Notes: generated by a model not told the origin, from the sequence alone. Counted from the stretch's first letter, positions 1-5,994 are shown. The stretch: 9,630 nucleotides of DNA from Bacillota bacterium (GCA_023393815.1 JAEXBU010000106.1:1-9630), one strand, 5' to 3'. Program-made: numbers and translations.

Positions 1-1
1 G

Positions 2-1042
2 CTGAAGACCTTGGGTGAAAAAATTTGCTCCAACGTTGCGGTGGCTCTTGGAATCCCGAACCGCGGAACGAAGTATCGCAGAAATTCCGCCGGATCAAAT
101 TACTATGGCATCCTACGTCACGGTATGTCTAAGCATAATATGATTATCGAACACGCCTTCCACGATAATATGGCAGACGCGACTGTTTACCGAAAGAACC
201 TTCAAAAGACCGCTGATGCCGTAGCCCGTGCCGTAGCGGAATACTTCGGGAAGGCGAAGTCAACAGTACCGCAGAAAACGGCACCCGTTGTCCTGGATGA
301 AGAAAAATTTGTTCAAACTGTAGCAGATTGTTTAAAAGGGAAAAAACTCAACATTCTTCCTTCCGTGACGATCGCCCAAGCGATTTTAGAATCCGGATGG
401 GGAAGAAGTGAATTAGCGAAGAACGCCCATAACTTATTCGGCATTAAAGCCAGTAAAGACTGGAAGGGAAAAACCTACTCTAAACGAACAAAAGAGCAAA
501 AGCCTACCGGGGAAATCTATGAGATTGTCGCCGACTTCCGCGCCTACAATAGCATCTCTGAATCAATTATGGACCACGATGTTTTTTTTGTATCGACGGA
601 ATGGCGGCGGAAGAATTACGCAGCGGTGCTAAATGCAAAAAACTACAAAGATCAGGCGAAGGCATTACAGTCTTGCGGTTATGCGACGGCACTTGATTAC
701 GGAAAACAACTGATTCAACTGATCGAACGATTAGGCTTGCAACAATACGACAAAGGAGTTGAAAAATACGTGACGAGAGATATTCAAACGCCCTCGAACT
801 GGGCAAAAAACGAGCTTGAAGAAGCAAAGAAACTTGGGATTACAGATGGTTCGAACCCTGGAGCGAACACGACACGGGAAGAAACTTCGGCGATGGTTTT
901 ACGCGCCTACAAAAAACTTGAAACTGAAATCATTGAATTAAAAAAAGAGATTCAAGATTTTCGAAGTGTAGTTGAAAGCGTCAATAACGGTACAAAAGCA
1001 GAAAATAAATGTGATTGCCATAACATTAAAACCGGAATTTAG
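2..1042 (+). CDS. Phage endolysin, amidase + GH73 glucosaminidase (5' end outside window)
   Basis: Peptidoglycan hydrolase, almost certainly the phage lysin. The frame is open to the left edge, so the N-terminal part of the first domain is missing. Visible domains: (1) the end of an Amidase_3-like N-acetylmuramoyl-L-alanine amidase, about nt 2-250, with the motif IIEHAFHDN whose Glu (nt 149-151) matches the zinc-site glutamate of that family; (2) a FlgJ/GH73 glucosaminidase domain, about nt 300-740, with the motif QAILESGWG (catalytic Glu at nt 389-391) and NLFGIKA; (3) an S-layer-homology-like segment, about nt 785-920 (NWAKNELEEAKKLGITDGS), then a short coiled-coil-like tail ending CDCHNIKTGI. 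The two enzymes would cut both the glycan-peptide amide bond and the glycan strand. The holin-like gene starts 9 bases after the stop. A bacterial autolysin is the alternative, but the adjoining holin favours phage. The TTG at 11 is not a credible start because it lies within the amidase domain. Confidence 0.88.
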   Translation: MKTLGEKICSNVAVALGIPNRGTKYRRNSAGSNYYGILRHGMSKHNMIIEHAFHDNMADATVYRKNLQKTADAVARAVAEYFGKAKSTVPQKTAPVVLDEEKFVQTVADCLKGKKLNILPSVTIAQAILESGWGRSELAKNAHNLFGIKASKDWKGKTYSKRTKEQKPTGEIYEIVADFRAYNSISESIMDHDVFFVSTEWRRKNYAAVLNAKNYKDQAKALQSCGYATALDYGKQLIQLIERLGLQQYDKGVEKYVTRDIQTPSNWAKNELEEAKKLGITDGSNPGANTTREETSAMVLRAYKKLETEIIELKKEIQDFRSVVESVNNGTKAENKCDCHNIKTGI

Positions 1043-1051
1043 GAGGTCAAA

Positions 1052-1297
1052 ATGGAAAACGCAATTGTCATGACGACAGCCGTCTTAGGAATTGTTCAAG
1101 CGATTAAAATTGCCGGACTTCCGAATAAATATGCGCCCGTTGCATCGGTTTTAATCGGCGCAATTCTCTATGTAGCGGTATCCGGGGTTAGTCCAGAACA
1201 TATTTTAACCGGCATTGTAATTGGATTGTCCGCCGTAGGGCTTTATGAAAGCGGAACCCGTGTAGGGGATGCTACAACGTCTATTAACGGTAAATAG
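1052..1297 (+). CDS. Holin-like small membrane protein
   Basis: An 81-residue hydrophobic protein with three apolar stretches, roughly residues 4-20, 27-45 and 50-66, separated by short polar turns (LPNKYAP, GVSPEH) and ending in a short polar tail. Size, hydrophobicity and position directly after the endolysin fit a phage holin, which forms membrane lesions and lets the lysin reach the wall. An ideal AGGAGG at 1041-1046 overlaps the last bases of the endolysin stop codon and sits 5 bases before the ATG, so the two genes are co-translated. I cannot assign a specific holin family from sequence alone; the call rests on topology and context. Confidence 0.75.
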   Translation: MENAIVMTTAVLGIVQAIKIAGLPNKYAPVASVLIGAILYVAVSGVSPEHILTGIVIGLSAVGLYESGTRVGDATTSINGK

Positions 1298-1346
1298 AAA
1301 AGAAGCCATAGAATCACATCTATAAAAAATTAAACAGCCTTAAATT

Positions 1347-1369
1347 CGATCCTGTGAGGTCGTTTTTTT
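1347..1369 (+). terminator. Intrinsic terminator after the lysis genes (first of two)
   Basis: CGA(t)CCT pairs with AGGTCG across a GTG loop (one bulged T), and a run of seven T follows. The stem is short, and a second hairpin lies just downstream, so this may be the weaker half of a tandem terminator. Confidence 0.5.
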
Positions 1370-1377
1370 GATATTTA

Positions 1378-1406
1378 GGGGATAGTTTCGGCTATCCTCT
1401 TTTTTT
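1378..1406 (+). terminator. Intrinsic terminator after the lysis genes (second of two)
   Basis: GGGGATAG pairs with CTATCCTC (8 bp, one G-T pair) across a six-base loop TTTCGG, followed directly by seven T. This is a textbook rho-independent terminator and separates the lysis module from the AP2-domain gene. Confidence 0.85.
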
Positions 1407-1455
1407 GTGCCCAAAAACGGTATTTCGTGATATATTTTAAGCACGAGGTGAAACT

Positions 1456-2121
1456 ATGAAGGTCGGAGACAAGTATGGCGAGTGGGAAATCATCGGAGAG
1501 GCGTCAAAACCGTATCATTCTTTATGTAGATGTTCCTGTGGCGTGATCAAGGAAGTCAATAATAGCGCGCTTCGATTGGGAAAATCTAAATCGTGTGGGC
1601 ACGGAATAGAAAAGCGAACAAGAGATCGATGCTATAACCGCACCGATCAGCAGGTTTTAGGCAAGAAATTCGGAAAACTAACAGTGATTAAACGTGTCAA
1701 TTCACATGGCAACTCGCAATATCTATGCCAATGCGATTGTGGAAACGAAATAATTGTTAGATCAAGCTTTTTATTGACGGGCGGCAGGAAGTCTTGCGGT
1801 TGTCTTAGAAGTGAAAACTCAAGGGAATTGATGGAATCAATCAAACAGAGGGGTGACAACGCCAGAGATGCGAACAGATTTGAAGGCACAAACATCGCTT
1901 CGTTGAACGAGAATCTCTCTAAAAGCAATAAAACGGGATATAAAGGCGTGTCTAAGATGAAAAACGGACGATATAGAGCATACATAGTTATCCGTGGGGT
2001 GCAGAAACATTTAGGCGTTTTTGATACAGCCGAAGATGCAGCCGAAGCACGCAGAATTGCAGAGAAAGAAATATACAAACCAATCATTGATAGATATAAA
2101 GAAGCGAATAAAGAAGAGTAG
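1456..2121 (+). CDS. AP2/ERF-domain protein with two cysteine-rich modules
   Basis: A 221-residue probable DNA-binding protein. Residues 1-50 and 68-118 are two copies of one module: a G-[KD]-[KR]-[FY]-G start and hydrophobic strand, then CRCSCG (Cys24, 26, 28) with SCGHG (Cys47, His49), and CQCDCG (Cys91, 93, 95) with SCGC (Cys114, 116). These look like small zinc ribbons. Residues about 156-205 form an AP2/ERF-type domain (NKTGYKGVSK, then HLGVFDTAEDAAEARR). AP2 domains in bacteria are typical of phage and mobile-element proteins, often attached to HNH homing endonucleases; no HNH or GIY-YIG motif is visible here. The start at 1456 has GAGGTG (1445-1450) five bases upstream. The gene has terminators on both sides, so it is a single-gene unit, as expected for a phage 'moron' or homing-derived insert. 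Its target is unknown. Confidence 0.8.
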   Translation: MKVGDKYGEWEIIGEASKPYHSLCRCSCGVIKEVNNSALRLGKSKSCGHGIEKRTRDRCYNRTDQQVLGKKFGKLTVIKRVNSHGNSQYLCQCDCGNEIIVRSSFLLTGGRKSCGCLRSENSRELMESIKQRGDNARDANRFEGTNIASLNENLSKSNKTGYKGVSKMKNGRYRAYIVIRGVQKHLGVFDTAEDAAEARRIAEKEIYKPIIDRYKEANKEE

Positions 2122-2123
2122 AA

Positions 2124-2157
2124 AGCCTACTGCCAATACATGGTGGTGGGCTTTTTT
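2124..2157 (+). terminator. Intrinsic terminator of the AP2-domain gene
   Basis: Twelve consecutive base pairs (AGCCTACTGCCA with TGGTGGTGGGCT, including three G-T pairs) across a five-base loop ATACA, followed by six T. It begins three bases after the stop codon. Confidence 0.85.
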
Positions 2158-2181
2158 AATTTTAAAAAATTAAGACTAAAC

Positions 2182-2205
2182 ACTTGACTTTATATAAACT
2201 CAAGT
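2182..2205. promoter_or_regulatory. Palindromic operator candidate covering the -35 and spacer
   Basis: The 24 bases form an inverted repeat with 22 symmetric positions. The left half is ACTTGACTTTAT and the right half ATAAACTCAAGT; only positions 7 and 18 break symmetry. The palindrome contains the entire -35 box and reaches the -10, a placement where a bound protein would exclude RNA polymerase. The repressor is not identified; the ribbon-helix-helix-like product encoded at 2704-3150 is a candidate by position only. Confidence 0.6.
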
Positions 2206-2212
2206 ATAAAAT
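2184..2212 (+). promoter_or_regulatory. Promoter of the accessory operon
   Basis: TTGACT (2184-2189), a 17-base spacer and TAAAAT (2207-2212) match the sigma-A consensus at 10 of 12 positions. The predicted start is near 2219, giving a leader of about 25 bases that contains AGGAGGTG (2232-2239) before the ATG at 2244. It lies just after the preceding terminator. Confidence 0.75.
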
Positions 2213-2243
2213 TAAATCAAGATAAGGTTTCAGGAGGTGCGAA

Positions 2244-2687
2244 ATGAAAAATGCAACGACCATCGAAGATAGAAGATTTGAAAGAACCTCTTATATCTTC
2301 GAGGCAGAGAAGGTAGCATATGACCAACTTATAAAAGAAGGCGTTAGAGATAAGCTTGTCAGCGAACACGATGACGGCAGCACGGAAGCGCTGGATGAGA
2401 TCAACTACCTATTCAGCCAAGAAGTAAGTAAAAGAGCCCACGAATTGTACATTGATTTTACCGTGAACTCATACTCCGAAGAAGAATTGGCGTTTATCAA
2501 GGTTATAAAGAGCCTTTACGATGATTTTCTCAAGGATAAATTGCTGGAAGACGGCTTGATCGCCAAGGCATTTACCTATACAGAAATGGACGGGTTCATC
2601 AAACTGTTAACGGATGACTATGACGACGACGGGATCATTGAATCCCTGAATTTGAGCCAAGACGTTTTTGATCGCTTAGGAATTTAA
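2244..2687 (+). CDS. Acidic hypothetical protein, first gene of accessory operon
   Basis: A 147-residue soluble protein I do not recognise. By direct count it has 35 Asp/Glu against 17 Lys/Arg, so it is strongly acidic (net about -18), with acidic clusters such as SEEEL and DDYDDDG in the C-terminal third. It is predicted to be mostly helical, with no signal peptide or membrane segment. The start is well supported: AGGAGG at 2232-2237, six bases before the ATG, within a short leader from the promoter. The next gene starts 16 bases after the stop. Small acidic proteins in phage and plasmid cassettes are sometimes DNA mimics that block restriction or other defence proteins. That is only a possibility here, as no ArdA or Ocr signature was seen. 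Confidence 0.75.
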   Translation: MKNATTIEDRRFERTSYIFEAEKVAYDQLIKEGVRDKLVSEHDDGSTEALDEINYLFSQEVSKRAHELYIDFTVNSYSEEELAFIKVIKSLYDDFLKDKLLEDGLIAKAFTYTEMDGFIKLLTDDYDDDGIIESLNLSQDVFDRLGI

Positions 2688-2703
2688 CAATGAGGTGGAG
2701 ATC

Positions 2704-3150
2704 GTGAAGAGAATTATCAAAGATAAGGTCTATGACACCGATACAGCTGGTTACATCGGCGAATATAGTCGCCTGGAATCCGACAGTCTGTATTGGTTCA
2801 GAGAAGAGCTATACAAGAAGCGGACGGGAGAATACTTCATCTATGGAGTAGGTGGCCCTGCCAGCAAATACAGCGAGGAAATCGACTTTAGCAACAAGCA
2901 AGGATCGGAAAAAATAACTCCGATTAGTTTTGAAAATGCCAAGCTATGGGGGGAGATGCACCTAGACGCTGAAGTGTACCAAAAAGAGTTCGGTGTTAAT
3001 GAGGACGACGAGAAGGTAGTCAATATCTATGTACAGATACCGACAGGACTTAACGACAAGCTGGAAGCCCGGCGGTCTTCGGAAAACAAGACAAAAGTCG
3101 CAGTAGTGATTGAAGCCTTGGAAAAACACTTAGAGGGGGAAGGGAAATGA
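2704..3150 (+). CDS. Mobile-element hypothetical protein with ribbon-helix-helix-like C-terminus
   Basis: A 148-residue protein. The N-terminal part (about residues 3-97: KRIIKDKVYDTDTA, then an aromatic/Glu-rich stretch, TGEYFIYGVGGPASKYSEE, and LDAEVYQKEFG) resembles a hypothetical family I associate with plasmids, integrative elements and phages of Bacillota; its function is not known to me. The C-terminal part (about 105-143) has a beta strand (VVNIYVQIP) followed by two helices, the layout of an Arc/CopG ribbon-helix-helix DNA-binding fold. This is shape-based inference. The GTG at 2704 is chosen over the in-frame GTG at 2695 because the binding site AGGTGG (2693-2698) overlaps the latter and lies five bases before the former. 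The next gene overlaps its stop by 4 bases. It could be the repressor of the upstream palindrome. Confidence 0.75.
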   Translation: MKRIIKDKVYDTDTAGYIGEYSRLESDSLYWFREELYKKRTGEYFIYGVGGPASKYSEEIDFSNKQGSEKITPISFENAKLWGEMHLDAEVYQKEFGVNEDDEKVVNIYVQIPTGLNDKLEARRSSENKTKVAVVIEALEKHLEGEGK

Positions 3151-3956
3151 AAAAGTCGATAAGATTCAAGACGAGAAAAGGAACCACCGGAGAAATTCGT
3201 TTTGATTCAGATAGCCCGGACTTCATAAAATACAACGCCATCGTTATTTACGACGATGGGAGCGAACCTGTTATTGGGGATGTTTATAACAGCAAGGCGG
3301 ACGACATAGTCCATATCGTGCTTAAAAATCCGGTGGAAATTGATGGCAAAAAACATGCCGTCATGGGTTTGCTCGACAAAGATGCAAAAAGTGAGTACAG
3401 GAAAATCAGGAAAGAAATCTACAAGGAACAACGCTTGAAGAGGCAAAACACGATCACTGAAGAAGACAAAGAGAACCTAGCTGCGCCTCTATACTATTAC
3501 TATGACAGCTCTACCTACGAAGATAACATGGTAAAGATCGATCCAAAGGATAAGATCTGCGCCATGGCCAGAAAGTATATTATTAGTCACAACGTCACTG
3601 AATTAGTCAGTATGTATTATGTGATTGAAAAATTTAAGAACAGTGAGATGCTAAGAGAGAAAGCCGAAAAACATGGAATTTTGGCGGATAAGGGCTACAA
3701 AAAAATTGAGATAAGCGACGAGGAAGCTGAAGCGGTGGTCGAGGAGTATTTCGAAGAATTTCTTGCTGAAATCAGAGAAGAAGAGGAAAGAAGGCTGGGT
3801 TTAATCAAAAAAGCCAAAGAAACAGGCGTGCCACAAGTGCTCTACAGAGTGTTTGCAGAATGCAATGACCCAGAGGAGCAATGTGATTTGGACGTAATTA
3901 CCACTTATGTGGATGGCGAAGGCAACACCGAAGTACACAGACAACACACATGGTAG
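3147..3956 (+). CDS. Hypothetical protein of accessory operon (269 aa)
   Basis: I do not recognise a named family. The ATG overlaps the preceding stop (ATGA at 3147-3150), with a purine-rich AGGGGGAAGGG just upstream, so it is translationally coupled. The N-terminal 80 residues look beta-rich (alternating hydrophobic strands around IRFKTRKGT, AIVIYDDGSEPVIGDVY and DDIVHIVLKNPVEIDG). The middle and C-terminal parts are charged helices, including a likely coiled coil rich in Glu (EEAEAVVEEYFEEFLAEIRE). The last 45 residues (ETGVPQVLYRVFAECNDPEE, then DVITTYVDGEGNTEVHRQHTW region) carry two Cys and two His, and resemble a C-terminal tail I associate with hypothetical proteins of Bacillota mobile elements. 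It could bind a metal, but this is not established. No signal peptide or membrane segment is visible. Confidence 0.75.
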   Translation: MKKSIRFKTRKGTTGEIRFDSDSPDFIKYNAIVIYDDGSEPVIGDVYNSKADDIVHIVLKNPVEIDGKKHAVMGLLDKDAKSEYRKIRKEIYKEQRLKRQNTITEEDKENLAAPLYYYYDSSTYEDNMVKIDPKDKICAMARKYIISHNVTELVSMYYVIEKFKNSEMLREKAEKHGILADKGYKKIEISDEEAEAVVEEYFEEFLAEIREEEERRLGLIKKAKETGVPQVLYRVFAECNDPEEQCDLDVITTYVDGEGNTEVHRQHTW

Positions 3957-3966
3957 GAGATGGATT

Positions 3967-4500
3967 ATGAGAAACCTTGATATTAACAACCTAAACACCA
4001 CAGAATATGATGCTGGAAACAATAGATACTATCTTGAATTTTTGGTGGATGGAGAATCAGTCAGCATCTATGTAGATGCCAATAACTACCCGGAGGCAAG
4101 TCATGACGAGTGGTTCTGGGACGCAAAATCGAACGTCGATAGAGCGATTTCCGAAGCAAAAGCGACAGGGCAAATTCAACAAGGGGGAGAAAAAATGGAA
4201 ACCATCAAAGAAGTACGAGAACAGTTAGCCGGTCATGACCTTTACGTCGTGGAGAGTGAGTATATTAGTAAAGGCGAATTTTACGAAAGCCTCACCACAT
4301 TTGACCACGACGAGGCCTTGAAGGAAGCCCACGCCATCAAAGACAAAGACGACGAAAAAAATGGCCGAAGAATTGTCTTAACGACCTATAAGTACGACGA
4401 CATTACAGACAACGCCATCGCTCGGTGGATTGAGAGTGGAAGCGAGCACGTGGAAGATATTTACATCGACTATTGCGAAGCGAACGAGGAATACATCTAA
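3967..4500 (+). CDS. Strongly acidic hypothetical protein, last gene of accessory operon
   Basis: A 177-residue protein, unrecognised. By direct count it has 41 Asp/Glu and 17 Lys/Arg (net about -24). The ATG at 3967 is preferred over the in-frame ATG at 3907, which lies inside the upstream gene: AGGAGATGG (3955-3963) precedes 3967 and starts within the upstream stop codon. The protein appears to be two pieces: residues 1-70 with a beta-rich start (YYLEFLVDGESVSIYVDANN) and a Trp-rich WFWD patch, then a linker TGQIQQGGEK, then residues 77-177 beginning METIKEVREQLAGHD. The second piece has its own strong ribosome binding site and may also be made separately. The gene is followed 4 bases later by the terminator region. 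A DNA-mimic or inhibitor role is possible from charge, but is not shown. Confidence 0.72.
   Translation: MRNLDINNLNTTEYDAGNNRYYLEFLVDGESVSIYVDANNYPEASHDEWFWDAKSNVDRAISEAKATGQIQQGGEKMETIKEVREQLAGHDLYVVESEYISKGEFYESLTTFDHDEALKEAHAIKDKDDEKNGRRIVLTTYKYDDITDNAIARWIESGSEHVEDIYIDYCEANEEYI
4195..4500 (+). CDS. Possible internal translation product (101 aa) of the last operon gene
   Basis: An in-frame ATG at 4195 is preceded by AGGGGGA (4182-4188) at a spacing of six bases, a binding site as good as that of any gene in the operon. The product would start METIKEVREQL and comprise the C-terminal half of the 177-residue protein (LYVVESEYISKGEF, DHDEALKEAHAIKDKDDEK, then an acidic tail). Either the longer protein is a recent in-frame fusion of two genes that kept the second start, or both forms are made. 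The sequence cannot decide this, and the site could also be the coincidental coding of QQGGEK. Confidence 0.4.
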   Translation: METIKEVREQLAGHDLYVVESEYISKGEFYESLTTFDHDEALKEAHAIKDKDDEKNGRRIVLTTYKYDDITDNAIARWIESGSEHVEDIYIDYCEANEEYI

Positions 4501-4504
4501 ATAC

Positions 4505-4534
4505 AAAAAAGGCGGGGCACAAACCCCGCTTTTT
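4505..4534. terminator. Terminator of the accessory operon, possibly bidirectional
   Basis: GCGGGG (4512-4517) pairs with CCCCGC (4524-4529) across CACAAA, followed by five T. Six A precede the stem, so the same hairpin could also end transcription arriving on the minus strand from the convergent nuclease gene. Confidence 0.85.
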
Positions 4535-4540
4535 AAATGC

Positions 4541-4570
4541 AAAAAAATCACGGACACATAAATGTATCCG
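4541..4570 (-). terminator. Terminator of the nuclease gene
   Basis: Read on the minus strand, CGGATACAT pairs with ATGTGTCCG (nine pairs including one G-T) at 4551-4570. Two bases and an A separate it from a seven-T run (plus-strand A at 4541-4547). The G-T pair becomes a C-A mismatch on the plus strand, so the signal is directed toward the nuclease gene, whose stop lies 46 bases upstream. Confidence 0.7.
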
Positions 4571-4615
4571 CTACAAAAACTATATGAGTTTTTCAATCCG
4601 CTTCAATTATATAGA

Positions 4616-5722
4616 TTATCTCTTTGCACGTCTATATCCGGCTGCTTGGGCTTCGGCTTCGCTGTTGAAATAGACGATATTTTTCGGCGAAATCTTGTTA
4701 TAGCTTGCGCCGCCGGGAAGGTGATAGATCATGGAGTTTCTATTCCCTCTTATATAGCCTTGTCCTACGGGCCCTTTTGGAGCGACGGGTTTCGGCGCAG
4801 GCTTAGGAGTGGGTTTTGGCGTCGATTGAACGGGGCATTGGCCCCACAACCCTGTTCCGTTGCTTCTAGCGGCTTGTTGCTTCTCTAAGAAGTAATCAGC
4901 GTATTTTACATCGGGCGGGAAGGTTGCGACCTTGCCATATCCTTTTTCAATCAGTATGCTGTTAAAGCACATTTTCCCAACTTCGGCATACGACGGGTTA
5001 TTAGATGAAGGTCTTGCGATCCATACATAACGTAATAGCCGGCCATAACGATCTGTTTCGCTAAAGTCCTTTTGAAGATACACGGTCTTTCCTGCTAATT
5101 GACTTGTTGTGAAGTTGGATGCTTCGTGTCCATAGCATTCAACGCCTTTTTTAGGATGTTTCGTTTCAGGTGTATCAACTAAGATCATTCTTACTTTACG
5201 ACCGCCACTGACCACAATGGTGTCTCCATCAACGACGCGTTCCACCTTGACGGCTTCAAAGGTATTGCTTGCAGGCTTTACGGTTGGCTTAGAATATCCC
5301 GTGCCTACAACTGCGGTGGAGTTTTCATTGTCCCATGAAACGGGTTTGCCCAATGCTTCCGCAATAACCCGCAACGGAAGATAGATTCGATCATTTCGTA
5401 TAATGGTCTTCGTATCCATCTCGACCTTTTCATCACCGGCACCATAAAAGCTTTCACCGGGAAGGAAAGCATAGACAATTTCATCGATGACTATAAGGGC
5501 TTGTCTTACATCTGGATCCCATTCCACTTCAAGGCCCAAGGCTTCGGAAACCTGGCGAAGAGGGACGAGTGTCCGGTCATTATATAGGATTGGCGCAACG
5601 TCGCCTGTCACATAGCGGCCTTCTACCCACAGCTTCATATCTCTTTGTGCGTTTGCCGGCCTTGGAATAAAGCTAAGCAACATCATAAGCACTAAGAGAA
5701 GAGACAATTTCCTTCTTTTCAT
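4616..5722 (-). CDS. Secreted thermonuclease (SNase family) with two stalk repeats
   Basis: A 368-residue exported nuclease. Residues 1-25 are a signal peptide (MKRRK, hydrophobic core, PANA cleavage site). Residues about 30-140 hold copper-amine-oxidase N-terminal-like stalk repeats (NDRTLVPLRQVSEALGLEVEW and NDRIYLPLRVIAEALGKPVSW); in Bacillota these are generic extracellular modules, not oxidases. Residues about 157-293 are a staphylococcal-nuclease domain: VVDGDTI (Asp165, Asp167), VRMILVDTPETKHP (Arg178, Asp183, Glu186) and TDRYGR (Arg228) match the calcium ligands and catalytic Arg/Glu/Arg. A Pro-Lys linker (TPKPTPKPAPKPVAPK) leads to a C-terminal module (YIRGNRNSMIYHLPGG, EAQAAGYRRAKR) often seen on secreted nucleases. 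It would degrade DNA or RNA outside the cell, for nutrients or against extracellular DNA. CCTCCT on the plus strand at 5730-5735 is its AGGAGG, seven bases from the ATG. It is convergent with the accessory operon; whether it belongs to the mobile DNA or the host is open. Confidence 0.92.
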   Translation of the reverse strand: MKRRKLSLLLVLMMLLSFIPRPANAQRDMKLWVEGRYVTGDVAPILYNDRTLVPLRQVSEALGLEVEWDPDVRQALIVIDEIVYAFLPGESFYGAGDEKVEMDTKTIIRNDRIYLPLRVIAEALGKPVSWDNENSTAVVGTGYSKPTVKPASNTFEAVKVERVVDGDTIVVSGGRKVRMILVDTPETKHPKKGVECYGHEASNFTTSQLAGKTVYLQKDFSETDRYGRLLRYVWIARPSSNNPSYAEVGKMCFNSILIEKGYGKVATFPPDVKYADYFLEKQQAARSNGTGLWGQCPVQSTPKPTPKPAPKPVAPKGPVGQGYIRGNRNSMIYHLPGGASYNKISPKNIVYFNSEAEAQAAGYRRAKR

Positions 5723-5746
5723 ATATGTACCTCCTGTTCTTCTTTT

Positions 5747-5752
5747 ATTATA
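5747..5752 (-). promoter_or_regulatory. -10 element of the nuclease promoter
   Basis: A perfect TATAAT on the minus strand, 25 bases before the start codon and upstream of the ribosome binding site. No good -35 is visible at 16-18 bases (GGAATT at 17), so the promoter may be weak or need an activator. Confidence 0.45.
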
Positions 5753-5910
5753 TCAATTGCTTACCGAAAAATTCCATGAAATAAGTTAAAATAGGCTAGG
5801 AAACAATATCACATTCTATAATGTATGGTAATGGCGCACGGTTCGGATTTCCCGCACCAGACGATTTAGTATTTATCCGTTTATTTACAAATGGCTAAAA
5901 ATACACATTT

Positions 5911-5947
5911 TAAAAGCACGTAGGGGTTTTATCCTTACGTGCTTTTA
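5911..5947. terminator. Strong hairpin terminator, symmetric
   Basis: TAAAAGCACGTA (5911-5922) and TACGTGCTTTTA (5936-5947) are perfectly complementary over 12 bp and can extend inward through GGG/CCT around a TTTTA-type loop. The A-run on one side and T-run on the other make it able to end transcription from either direction. No gene ends here, so it may close a short untranslated RNA beginning near 5829. Confidence 0.65.
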
Positions 5948-5994
5948 CTTGTTTTACAGTTCTATAGCCAACAATCTCTATCTTTCCGCACAGA

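Noticed and set aside
567..827. Minus-strand frames inside the endolysin, the AP2 gene (1647-2087) and the housekeeping genes
   Set aside because: They are antisense shadows of genes with clear domains, without ribosome binding sites.
2695..2703. GTG at 2695 as start of the second accessory gene
   Set aside because: It overlaps the only good ribosome binding site, which is correctly spaced for the GTG at 2704.
3907..3966. Earlier ATG for the last accessory gene
   Set aside because: It lies inside the conserved-looking tail of the preceding gene and lacks a ribosome binding site, while 3967 has a good one.
4562..4888. 108-residue plus-strand open frame and the shorter one at 4473-4673
   Set aside because: Both lie largely antisense to the well-supported nuclease gene or over its terminators, have no ribosome binding site and show no recognisable protein pattern.
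5831..5860. tRNA-like string GGTTCGGATTTCCCGCACCA, considered as a tRNA 3' end or attachment core
   Set aside because: The T-loop spacing is two bases too long, the T-stem does not pair, and no cloverleaf can be built upstream.
5821..5898. 25-residue open frame (MYGNGARFGFPAPDD...)
   Set aside because: Its ATG overlaps the TATAAT box and there is no ribosome binding site; too short to support.
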